Below, piece by piece: positions 1-6,472 of a DNA stretch of 9,832 bases. A model generated the notes under the pieces. It had not been told where the DNA came from. It searched no databases and saw nothing but the letters and a program-made list of their open reading frames with translations. A program made the position numbers and the translations under genes. Positions within the stretch are counted from its first letter, which is position 1; every line of letters begins with the position of its first letter. The DNA comes from an uncultured Eubacteriales bacterium (lineage in GTDB: Bacteria; Bacillota_A; Clostridia; Christensenellales; Aristaeellaceae): the NCBI GenBank assembly GCA_902775835.1, contig CACYNZ010000123.1, forward strand, positions 1-9,832, read 5' to 3'.

Positions 1-110
1 GCACTCAGGCAACCAATCATCTTGGTTTTGTGCTGATGGGAATTCGGGACTTGTTCCGGCAGCTGATGGGTCACTCCTGGCGTCCTGGAGAAGAGTACAA
101 ATCCTTCTAA
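1..110 (+). CDS. C-terminal end of an unidentified protein (partial)
   Basis: The third forward frame is open from the window edge to a TAA at 108-110 and gives about 35 residues ending in RPGEEYKSF. Codon choice looks coding, and candidate terminators follow at 265-293 and 414-454. I do not recognise the family. The piece RQLMGHSW recalls the LMGHSS motif of tyrosine recombinases, but the residues before and after do not fit that fold. A transposase tail is possible because short iterated repeats follow at 320-418, but nothing in the residues proves it. The start lies outside the window. Confidence 0.35.
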   Translation, partial: TQATNHLGFVLMGIRDLFRQLMGHSWRPGEEYKSF

Positions 111-264
111 CATCCTCCTTGCTAAATATTCCGGTAGGCATTAGCAGAGCCAATAAACCTCATTAATCTTGCTAATCAACTACCTTTCACATTTAGCAGA
201 CAATTGTCCTCACAGAGATCAAAAGCATCTTGATGTTCGTCTGATTTTTCTTTACTGAGCTCTC

Positions 265-293
265 AAAACGCTAGGGCTTACGAGCGCTTTTTT
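265..293 (+). terminator. Weak rho-independent terminator candidate
   Basis: AAAACGCT (265-272) can pair with AGCG(C)TTTT (283-291) across a 10-base loop, with the C at 287 bulged. A run of six T (288-293) follows or overlaps the stem. It lies 155 bases after the stop at 110 and could end that gene. The bulge and the short GC part make it weaker than the stem at 414-454. Confidence 0.35.
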
Positions 294-319
294 CAGATTC
301 AGGAAAGATGCCGTTCGCG

Positions 320-358
320 TCGTCCGCCAAAATTAGCACGATCGTCCGAAAAAATTAG
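320..358 (+). repeat. Two 17-base direct repeats, period 22
   Basis: TCGTCCGCCAAAATTAG (320-336) and TCGTCCGAAAAAATTAG (342-358) are identical in 15 of 17 positions and sit one period of 22 bases apart, about two helical turns. This looks like paired protein-binding sites, for example transposase sites near an insertion-sequence end or a regulator operator. No gene covers them, and the binding protein is unknown. Confidence 0.5.
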
Positions 359-388
359 ACGCTGAAGCAAGGGCTTCCATAAGGGTTG

Positions 389-418
389 ATTAGAAATCGG
401 GCTCGAAAATTAGAAATC
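389..418 (+). repeat. Two 10-base direct repeats, period 20
   Basis: ATTAGAAATC occurs at 389-398 and again exactly at 409-418. Both copies share the ATTAG core of the 17-base repeats at 320-358, so ATTAG occurs four times in the same orientation between 332 and 413. The second copy runs into the left arm of the hairpin at 414-451. Confidence 0.45.
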
Positions 419-454
419 TGCTAACAGGGGGCATCTTCTGTTAGCAGATTTTTT
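414..454 (+). terminator. Strong rho-independent terminator (perfect 14-bp stem)
   Basis: AAATCTGCTAACAG (414-427) and CTGTTAGCAGATTT (438-451) form a perfect 14-base-pair stem around a 10-base loop, and the T run continues to 454. It would stop plus-strand transcripts coming from the left edge. The minus-strand version has a shorter T tract, but the A-rich left arm might still support two-way function. It lies tail to tail with the minus-strand tRNA terminator at 472-537. Confidence 0.75.
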
Positions 455-471
455 GCGATCTGTAGTGATTT

Positions 472-537
472 GAAAAAGAAAAATCCTACCAGCTTCACTG
501 TTGCCTTTTTGAGGGCAAATCTGTCGAATCTGGTAGG
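472..537 (-). terminator. Terminator of the tRNA-Arg gene
   Basis: On the minus strand CCTACCAG (537-530) pairs with CTGGTAGG (492-485), followed by ATTTTTCTTTTTC (484-472). The long loop holds a nested stem formed by TTGCC (plus 501-505) and GGCAA (514-518). It begins five bases beyond the CCA end of the tRNA fragment, so it is most likely the native terminator of that tRNA gene and marks the original chromosomal side of the junction. Confidence 0.6.
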
Positions 538-542
538 TAAAA

Positions 543-587
543 TGGCGATCCCGGCGCGATTCGAACGCGCGACGTTCCGCTTAGGAG
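543..587 (-). pseudogene. 3' part of a tRNA-Arg(CCU) gene; probable attachment site (attL or attR)
   Basis: Read on the minus strand, the 45 bases contain the anticodon loop CTCCTAA (587-581, anticodon CCU), the 3' anticodon stem GCGGA, variable loop ACGTC, T stem GCGCG and CGCGC around TTCGAAT, acceptor strand CGGGATC, discriminator G and encoded CCA (545-543). Upstream of 587 the expected TCCGC anticodon stem and the D arm are absent: the bases there read TTTTTCGAT. A tRNA cut exactly at the anticodon loop is the usual scar of a tyrosine integrase that uses a tRNA gene as its target. The intact tRNA should lie at the other end of the element, outside the window. The fragment cannot make a functional tRNA. 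Confidence 0.85.
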
Positions 588-651
588 ATCGAAAAAGTGT
601 TCGCCTTTGCTGTTCCTTGATGTGCCTTGAAGCCTTTCCATTACTGGGTTT

Positions 652-804
652 CTAACGATTTTCACTGTTCGCGTTTTCCTTCAAAACACCCCCGTTTTCC
701 TCCACTGCTATTAGCTGGGTGTTAGCACAGCTAACAAAGGCGGCGTGTTCGACTTTCACATCTACCGCCAAATCGTTAGCTGGACGCGTTGAAATCATCA
801 TCAT
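652..804 (-). pseudogene. Possible C-terminal remnant of a tyrosine integrase
   Basis: A 50-codon minus-strand frame ends in TAG at 654-652, 64 bases before the tRNA fragment. It contains RPANDLAVDV followed by a polar tail ending ENANSENR. Many tyrosine recombinases carry a P-x-AN-x-x-AVD-type segment shortly after the catalytic tyrosine and then a variable polar tail, and their genes often end just before the attachment site. The catalytic Tyr and His are not present upstream in any frame, and the frame is closed by stops at 816-805, so at best this is the last few dozen codons of a truncated gene. The similarity is short and could be chance. There is no clear ribosome binding site. Confidence 0.25.
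711..735. repeat. Overlapping hairpins built from GTTAGC/GCTAAC
   Basis: TTAGCTG (711-717) can pair with CAGCTAA (728-734). Alternatively GTTAGC (721-726) pairs with GCTAAC (730-735) across a 3-base loop. A further GTTAGCTGG lies at 775-783. Such clustered short repeats next to an attachment site may be integrase or excisionase binding sites, or a remnant of an element end. Confidence 0.4.
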
Positions 805-940
805 TTATCCCTATCATGCAGCAAATGCAGAAACTGCCATGAATAAATATGAGGCTTTAAAGCGAATGCATCACCAGTATGCTTGTGATCAAAAAGCTTC
901 AGTTTTCATCTTTCATCTCATTCTTTTCTTTCTACTTTGC

Positions 941-1174
941 TTACTGATAACTCATCCTGCGGGTTTCCAGGAGCTTTCCCGTCTGCGCGTCAAAAATGAT
1001 CTTTGTTTCTTCTGCACTATTCACCGAGAGCACTGTTCGAATATTCTTAGGTTCAGATTTAGCCTTTTCAAACAGTTCTCCCTCGATTACCCAGACGGGC
1101 TTCAGCTTCACTTTTCCTTTTTCCTCGGAAAAAGCAGCATAGTTAGGCTCTTTCGATCCCAAATACCTATCAGA
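941..1174 (-). pseudogene. C-terminal fragment of a protein with a PepSY-like ending
   Basis: This minus-strand frame ends in TAA at 943-941 and encodes KLKPVWVIEGEL near its middle and IIFDAQTGKLLE just before the end. A PVW-x-x-EG strand followed by a [VI]x[FV]DA-x-TG-x-[IL]L turn is typical of PepSY-type domains and of related secreted or regulator-accessory proteins that end this way. The fragment has neither an N-terminus nor a ribosome binding site: its frame runs upstream straight into the GH43 sequence near 1175-1185. It is therefore best read as the tail of an unrelated gene joined to GH43 by a deletion or recombination. The ATG at 1162 has no matching Shine-Dalgarno sequence and is probably not used. 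The family call is tentative. Confidence 0.45.
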
Positions 1175-1802
1175 TAATGCAGGCCGTTTCTCACGAAATG
1201 CGCGGTGGCTTCCCGGACATAAGGAGGATACTTGCGTGGGAAGTGGGTAGAATAATAGCCTGTGACATCGGTGTAATCTGGCGTCAGGTCCGCGCAGATG
1301 GTCTCCGAATGTACCCGTTCAAAGTAGTAATAGGCCTTTCCGTCCGGCGCGACTGCGAGATCAAAGTCTCCCACGCTCATCCCCAGAGGCTTGAGGTTCT
1401 CCCTGACCTTGGTATACGGCCCCAGGAAGGCGTCAGCGATCATCACAGTCTCGGTCTGGGAACCGTCCCTTTTCATGATTTTCAGCCAGGCGACATACTT
1501 TTTCGTGTCCTTGTTATAGATGATATGCGGCCTGTCCATCATGGATGTGGGATGCAGGGATGAATTCGGATCGTCCAGCTCCGGCGGGATGATGAGTCCC
1601 TTGTCCTCCCAGTTGTACAGATCCTTCGATGCGTAACAGCGGACACCCCAGTGCCAGATGCCGTTTTTTCCGTCGGTCTTTTCCTTATTCTCTCCGTAGA
1701 AATAATAGGTGCCGTCGATACAGACCACCGACCCGCCGTGTGCCTGTATTCGCTTTCCCTCAGTGTCCAGCCATACCTGGCCGGTTTGAATGAATTGTAC
1801 AT
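1108..1802 (-). pseudogene. Glycoside hydrolase family 43 gene, frameshifted and truncated
   Basis: A good start exists at 1802: AAGGAGGA (1815-1808) lies six bases before ATG. That frame reads MYNSFK and then leaves the GH43 frame. One extra A in the AAA at 1787-1785 would continue into TGQVWLDTEGKRIQAHGG and on through GTYYFYGE, a RPHIIYNKDTKKYVAW blade, VAPDGKAYYYFE and REATAHFVRNGLHYLI. These are GH43 beta-propeller blades, closest in style to the galactan-active members that begin W-x-D-T-x-G-x-x-I-x-AHGG. After NGLHYLI (about 1180) the similarity stops, where other members continue with a TSGTTGW-like segment. The frame closes at 1110-1108 with unrelated residues. The last blades are missing, so activity is unlikely. 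The gene follows GH95 by 21 bases and was probably the last gene of the operon. The frameshift alone could be a sequence error; the truncation probably is not. Confidence 0.8.
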
Positions 1803-1823
1803 CCCGCTCCTCCTTCTGTCCGT

Positions 1824-4220
1824 TCAGTTTTCCAATGACACGCTAAGCGTCGCTCCATCGTCCATGGCAACCTTGAACATGCCGTCTTCTTCCACGACCT
1901 CGCAGCGGTGGGTCTCAAATCGCGGCGCGTCCACATAATCCGGCAGCGTAAGCCACACTTTATGAGGGCGGATGGCACGCAGTTCCGCGCGGAACAGGCA
2001 TGACTTTATGTCCCAGTCCATGTCGACCATGCCGTTTTCATAGCGGAAATCGCGCAGCCTGCCCCTGTTCAGCGCTTCCGGCAACGCAGGCAGCAGCAGC
2101 AGGAGATCGCTGGAGGAATACACCAGCATTTCCTGAATGGCATTGACATAGCCCATGCTCGCATCCAGCTGCACCGGCGCATTGGGCATGTTTAGTGAGA
2201 TGTTCATGCCGCGCCAGTCGTTATGCAGGGTGAACAGGTTGTTGGTCAAGCAGGACCGCGCCAGCTTGTCCAGGCATTCGAGCGCGGCCTCGCCGTCGCC
2301 CAGGCGGGCGTAGATCGCCGCCATGTGAGTCATCGACCAGCCCGTCTGCGCGTCGATCTCCCGCAGCCGCACCGCCTTTTCAAAGGCGGGCAGCAGCTCC
2401 GCATGGTGCAGCGCGTTTACTTCCTGCCCCGGGAACACCGGGTAGATATGGGACAGGTGTCGGTGATCGTAGCGCTCGTCGAAGCGATCGTCCTGCCATT
2501 CGCGGATCGCGCCTTGGTCGTTCACGCGGTATTCCGGGATGGTGTCCAGGATCTTCCGCCACGCGGGAACGCGCCCGGCCAGCGCCGGATTTTTCTCGGC
2601 AATATGGCACATCTCCGTGAAGAACTCCTTCAGGATCGCCATGTCGATTGTGGAATTCACCGTCGTGGGCATCGGATGGGCCATCTGGATGTGCTTGGGC
2701 GGCATGAAGTTACCGGGCGTATTTTCCGGCGACACGCTGGGATAGAAGTGGATCGTGCCATCAGGATAATATTCCACGAAATCCTCGTAGAAGTCGGCAA
2801 CCTCCAGCAGGAAGGGCAGGATGCTTGCGTCAAAGTACGCTTTGTCTTCGACATAGCGGGCGTACCGGCAGTAGTGCTGCGCGATCCAGGCCGCGGCGCT
2901 GACCCAGTTCATGATCACCGGCACCACCTGATTGGGCTGCGCCATGCCGGGCGTCGTGCCCGCCGTCATGTAGATGCCCCGCATGCCGAACAGCTTGCGC
3001 GCGTTTTCCTGAAAGGCGGGGATGCGCGCGTTGTAATAGCGGAACATCGCCCGCTGGAAGGGCAGCAGGTTCCCTGCGTAGGTGTGCCAGTAGATCATCT
3101 GGATGTTCTCGTTGGCCATGTTATGGGGCCATTCCAGCCGGTAATCGCCACCCCAAAGGCCGTACATCGGGAAGGGATCGCCCGCTTCGTCCGTGCCGCT
3201 GATGAATAGGTAGCGACCGTAGCGCCATAGTTTTTCAATCAACTCCAGCGGCTGTCTGCCCCTGTAGGCATCCAGCAGCAGTTCCTCATTGCTGTGGTAT
3301 TCGCCTTCAAAGCCGAGGGAAAGCGCCGCGCTTTTGTACCACTTCTCATGAATCGCCCGATGCGCGGAGAGCAACGCGTTGTAATCCAGCGGCAGGCCAT
3401 CGAGGGTGGCCTTCTCCTGCCGCAACACGGCGTCGGGATCGTTTTCCTCTCCGGCAAACACTCGGATCAGCGCCATCACCTCCGTCGCGCCGGTCACCTG
3501 TATAGTCTCGCGGTTCTTCTCCACCCTGCCGTCCGGGCTCCAGACCTTCGCGGACACGCCAAACAGCCGCCCATCTTCATTGAGGGCGACGCAGGTCAGG
3601 AAGGGGGGCTCCGCATCAGTCCGGAAGGAATCGAGGATGTGCCGCCCCCACTTCTCCAGGCTCTCCGGCGTACTGTTGCGATGCGGGGTTAGGGACATGG
3701 TCACCCCGAGATCGGGCCGGCTGGATTTGACACGCTTCACCACGATGCTGTGGGCACGGGAAACGAACAGTGTGGATTCGCGCACGCTATCCCCCTCGCG
3801 CCAGGCGGCGAAGGTCTCGCCGCTGTCCATGTGCACGCCCCGCAGGTAATCCTCGAAAGGCGCAACGGGAGAAAGCTGAACATTCAGATCTGCGGCCGGA
3901 AAGGGCGACTCCAGCTGCGCCTCATAGCCCGCCTCACGCAGGGCGTTGACGACCTCCCAGCTGGCCTCGCGGAACGCCTCCCGATCCATCATTTCCCGCT
4001 GGCGGCGGAAAGCCTCACTCACGTCCGGCAGCGGCTTCGCGCTGCCGTGGTGCCACAGGCAGTGATGGGTCAGCATGACCGTCTCGTCCTTGACGCCACC
4101 GTACACATTCGCGCCTACCAGCCCATTGCCGCTGACCAGGCCCTCCCGCCAGAGATCGCGCCACCAGGTCGAGGGATAGCGCATGAAGATCGTGTCGCTC
4201 GTAAAGGTGTTTTTCATCAT
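1824..4220 (-). CDS. Glycoside hydrolase family 95 protein (alpha-L-fucosidase or alpha-L-galactosidase type)
   Basis: The 798-residue protein has the full GH95 layout and usual length. It has an N-terminal beta-sandwich domain with the signature WREGLVSGNGLVGANVYGGV (near residue 25) and LTHHCLW. A linker leads to an (alpha/alpha)6 barrel with NENIQMIYW (about 368), SPEN (about 495), HRHLSHIYPVFPG (about 585), TGWSMTHMAAIYARLGDG (about 625) and VQLDASMG (about 685), then a C-terminal beta domain from LLPALP. The N-x-N pair and the Asp in Q-x-D correspond to the residues known in GH95 to position and activate the water in this inverting enzyme; the SPE glutamate is probably the acid. The family's usual FQIDGNFG has become VQLDASMG, so the enzyme is divergent and its substrate may differ. 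No signal peptide is visible, so it probably acts in the cytoplasm on imported oligosaccharide. It starts 4 bases after the regulator stop, with AGAGGAA upstream, so translation is probably coupled. Confidence 0.88.
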   Translation of the reverse strand: MMKNTFTSDTIFMRYPSTWWRDLWREGLVSGNGLVGANVYGGVKDETVMLTHHCLWHHGSAKPLPDVSEAFRRQREMMDREAFREASWEVVNALREAGYEAQLESPFPAADLNVQLSPVAPFEDYLRGVHMDSGETFAAWREGDSVRESTLFVSRAHSIVVKRVKSSRPDLGVTMSLTPHRNSTPESLEKWGRHILDSFRTDAEPPFLTCVALNEDGRLFGVSAKVWSPDGRVEKNRETIQVTGATEVMALIRVFAGEENDPDAVLRQEKATLDGLPLDYNALLSAHRAIHEKWYKSAALSLGFEGEYHSNEELLLDAYRGRQPLELIEKLWRYGRYLFISGTDEAGDPFPMYGLWGGDYRLEWPHNMANENIQMIYWHTYAGNLLPFQRAMFRYYNARIPAFQENARKLFGMRGIYMTAGTTPGMAQPNQVVPVIMNWVSAAAWIAQHYCRYARYVEDKAYFDASILPFLLEVADFYEDFVEYYPDGTIHFYPSVSPENTPGNFMPPKHIQMAHPMPTTVNSTIDMAILKEFFTEMCHIAEKNPALAGRVPAWRKILDTIPEYRVNDQGAIREWQDDRFDERYDHRHLSHIYPVFPGQEVNALHHAELLPAFEKAVRLREIDAQTGWSMTHMAAIYARLGDGEAALECLDKLARSCLTNNLFTLHNDWRGMNISLNMPNAPVQLDASMGYVNAIQEMLVYSSSDLLLLLPALPEALNRGRLRDFRYENGMVDMDWDIKSCLFRAELRAIRPHKVWLTLPDYVDAPRFETHRCEVVEEDGMFKVAMDDGATLSVSLEN

Positions 4221-4224
4221 TTTC

Positions 4225-6381
4225 TCATTCCTCTTCTTCCTTTTCCGGGAACGCGCCCATACTGGCGTCCTTATACGCGGTCGGCGAAACGCCCATCACG
4301 CGCTTGAAGGCTCTTCGGAAGGTCTGGTCGTTGGTATAGCCGACCGCCTCGGCGATATCCGCGATCTTCAGCTTCCCTTCCTGAATCAGTTCGATCGAAC
4401 GCTCGATGCGCAGCTGCTGCAAATAATCGACGAAACCCACGCCGCTGTTTTGCTTGAAATAGGAGGAAAAGTAGGTCTCGTTCATATCGAAATGCTCCGC
4501 GGCGGCGCGCAAGGACAGCTGAGCATCCTGATAATGTGCGTTCACGAATTGGATCATATCGTTTGTCCTGGTCCTGGACTTATCTCGCACCAGTTCCTGT
4601 TCCCGCAGTGCGCAGAACGCCGTGAGGGTTGTGCAGAGGCTGTCATATTCGGCGTCCGGGTCTTCCAATACGCTCTGCCTGCTCAGGCTGGACAGCAGCT
4701 CTTCATCCAGCCCATGTTCGCCTGGAAGCGCGCTGGTGCAACGAATGACGATGTGGCGCAATTCATAGATGATCTGCAGTTTGATGAACTGGCCCTGCCG
4801 CCGATCCATGAAATACTCGTCGCGGATGCGCTGGAGGGCCTTTTGCGTCTCCTCCATCTGTCCGGACATGACCACCTGCAGAAGCTGCTCTCCCGTGCCC
4901 GCGAGGATGCGCAGATACTCTGTTATGCCGCCCATGCTTTCATAAGCCGCCCAATCCAGATTTGCCGACCGGGCGTAAACCAGGGCAGTCTCCGCTTCAA
5001 AATACGATCGATAGAACAGCGACAACGTTTCGCAGGGCCTTCCGATACCAATCCTGCCCTTTAAGCCGGATGCGGCCATCGCTTCGTTCAACCCGCGAAT
5101 CATCGCCTGCATATCGATGCGCTCGCCTTCCAGCGGCACGCACAGCATGATTTCATTTTTCTTCGGTTGATAGATGTACCCGGATTCGATCCTGGTTTCA
5201 AAGGTTTTCAGATTATCTTCCCTTACCGTATCTTCGCAGCGGATGTCCGCCGCGATAAAGCGGGATCCCTTGAGCCGCATTCCCGCTACTTCCATGAGCG
5301 CGTCCGCTGTTTTCTCATCCTTGATTTCCCCGGAAAGCAGCTTCTCCCATAATGCTTCCGAAAGCATTACGGATTGACGGGAAACCGTCTGCTCAAGGCG
5401 GTTGCTCCTGTCGATCAACTGGTTCACCGGCTTCATGGCATGCAGCGCCATGCCAACGCTGAACACCGCGCCCAAGAGCAGTATGATCGCTGTCAGAGTG
5501 AAATAGATCCTGCGATAGATATTCAGAGAGGCATACAACGTTGCCGTATTGGTCGCCGCGTCAAATCTCCAGCCATTGACCGGAGAGGTCACCGAAATGA
5601 CGGCATATTCGATACCCTCCGCGTTTTTTGTCACGCTTTCACCTGTTTCGATTTCGGAAGCGAAGACTGGAAATTCCGGTGTGGAAAACAGAGCCTTCCC
5701 ATCTTCATCCACGACCCGATAACATGCACCGCTGTTCTCCAGCGGGGAAAAGAAATCCCGAAGTACCGACTGAGAAACATTCAGGACAATGCAGCCCTGT
5801 GGCTTGTCATAGGGAAAAAATGGGAAGCTGCGATAAAAGGTAATGGTGTTTTGAAGAGAGGGCCGCTGCGCGAGGGATTCGGCACGAGCGGTCAGAAAGC
5901 GCCTCGGCGCTGCCAGGTTTTCCCGCCATTGATCGATCCGTGCTTCCTCGCCCAGAAGATTGTCCCGGTAAAACAGGCTTGGATTCGCGTAGGCGGAGTC
6001 TTCGGTAATGATCGTGTCCAGGGGCTTCAAGTACAAATAATACCCGTTGAGATAGTTGACGCCCTGCGCCAACTTCGAGACGCTGCTGATGAGATCCATC
6101 TTTTTGACCTGCATTGCAAACTGGGATATATTGGAGGCATGCAGGATCTGGCTGTTGCTGACGGCAAGATACATCTGCCTGCACAGGGTGTCGATTTCCT
6201 CGTACTGCATGTCCGAAAGGTCCATGGCGTTTTCGAGCACGGCCCTATTCATGTCGATGGCGTTTCGCCTCAGGATATTGCAGGTGCCATAATAGGAAAA
6301 GATGCCCAGCATCAAAGGGATCAATACGCACAGGAGGCATGCCAAAATGAAACGATTCCGCTGATTCGCTTTCTTCATCAT
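4225..6381 (-). CDS. Membrane sensor with AraC-type DNA-binding domain (operon regulator)
   Basis: GGGAGGT (6394-6388) lies six bases before ATG at 6381, so I choose this start (718 residues) over the in-frame ATG at 6396. The protein begins with basic residues and a membrane helix (about 10-32), then an extracytoplasmic region of about 255 residues of the Cache type. A second helix follows (about 290-313), then HAMKPVNQLIDRS, a mostly helical cytoplasmic linker, and a region with IGIGRPCETLSLFYRSYFEA resembling the degenerate GGDEF-like segment of such regulators. The C-terminus (about 607-704) is a complete AraC double helix-turn-helix with SLRAAAEHFDMNETYFSSYF, IADIAEAVGYTNDQTFRRAF and GVSPTAYK. 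Proteins of this build usually sense a sugar or its binding protein outside the cell and activate the adjacent transport operon without a separate kinase. The gene sits between transporter and hydrolase genes, so it most likely controls this operon, perhaps by positive feedback. It ends with an acidic KEEEE tail. Confidence 0.87.
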   Translation of the reverse strand: MMKKANQRNRFILACLLCVLIPLMLGIFSYYGTCNILRRNAIDMNRAVLENAMDLSDMQYEEIDTLCRQMYLAVSNSQILHASNISQFAMQVKKMDLISSVSKLAQGVNYLNGYYLYLKPLDTIITEDSAYANPSLFYRDNLLGEEARIDQWRENLAAPRRFLTARAESLAQRPSLQNTITFYRSFPFFPYDKPQGCIVLNVSQSVLRDFFSPLENSGACYRVVDEDGKALFSTPEFPVFASEIETGESVTKNAEGIEYAVISVTSPVNGWRFDAATNTATLYASLNIYRRIYFTLTAIILLLGAVFSVGMALHAMKPVNQLIDRSNRLEQTVSRQSVMLSEALWEKLLSGEIKDEKTADALMEVAGMRLKGSRFIAADIRCEDTVREDNLKTFETRIESGYIYQPKKNEIMLCVPLEGERIDMQAMIRGLNEAMAASGLKGRIGIGRPCETLSLFYRSYFEAETALVYARSANLDWAAYESMGGITEYLRILAGTGEQLLQVVMSGQMEETQKALQRIRDEYFMDRRQGQFIKLQIIYELRHIVIRCTSALPGEHGLDEELLSSLSRQSVLEDPDAEYDSLCTTLTAFCALREQELVRDKSRTRTNDMIQFVNAHYQDAQLSLRAAAEHFDMNETYFSSYFKQNSGVGFVDYLQQLRIERSIELIQEGKLKIADIAEAVGYTNDQTFRRAFKRVMGVSPTAYKDASMGAFPEKEEEE

Positions 6382-6420
6382 ACCGCTACCTCCCATGCTG
6401 TTTTGTCCTTAACGATTGCA

Positions 6421-6458
6421 AGCCGGGCCGTCCGGTAAAACGCTCGGACGGCCTGGCT
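6421..6458. promoter_or_regulatory. GC-rich intergenic hairpin between binding protein and regulator
   Basis: AGCCGGGCCGTCCG (6421-6434) and CGGACGGCCTGGCT (6445-6458) form a 14-pair stem with one imperfect pair and a 10-base loop. The minus-strand transcript has no T run after it, so it is not a standard terminator. Its position, 14 bases after the binding-protein stop, suggests an RNA-stabilising or partly terminating element that keeps binding-protein mRNA higher than that of the genes downstream. This is common in sugar ABC operons. Confidence 0.6.
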
Positions 6459-6472
6459 GAGTCTAAGAATGA

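Larger units (their letters stand above)
111..542. other. Non-coding stretch between the left-edge gene and the tRNA fragment
   Basis: I find no credible gene in these 432 bases. The stretch is visibly poorer in G+C than the operon to the right. It holds the weak terminator at 265-293, the direct repeats at 320-358 and 389-418, the strong palindromic terminator at 414-454, and the tRNA terminator at 472-537. A small open frame starting at 470 runs through the tRNA fragment and is a known kind of spurious translation. Confidence 0.6.
588..940. other. Element-side remnant DNA without an intact gene
   Basis: These 353 bases between the tRNA break and the PepSY-like fragment hold no intact gene. 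The short frame at 652-804 and the GTTAGC repeats at 711-783 are the only structure I can point to. From 805 to 940 I see nothing recognisable, and no good terminator for the minus-strand operon. Confidence 0.5.

Noticed and set aside
22..107. LMGHS-like residues at the left edge as a tyrosine recombinase end.
   Set aside because: The residues before it lack the H-x-x-R box spacing and those after it lack the catalytic tyrosine segment, so the five-residue match is not enough.
470..655. A 61-codon plus-strand frame containing MAIPARFERATFRLG.
   Set aside because: This phrase is the usual false translation of the complement of a tRNA-Arg gene. The frame crosses the tRNA fragment and has no gene-like features.
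1780..1802. Programmed -1 ribosomal frameshifting in the GH43 gene.
   Set aside because: The local bases TTCAAACC contain no X-XXY-YYZ slippery heptamer and no strong downstream pseudoknot is evident. With the gene also truncated at its end, mutation or sequence error is simpler.
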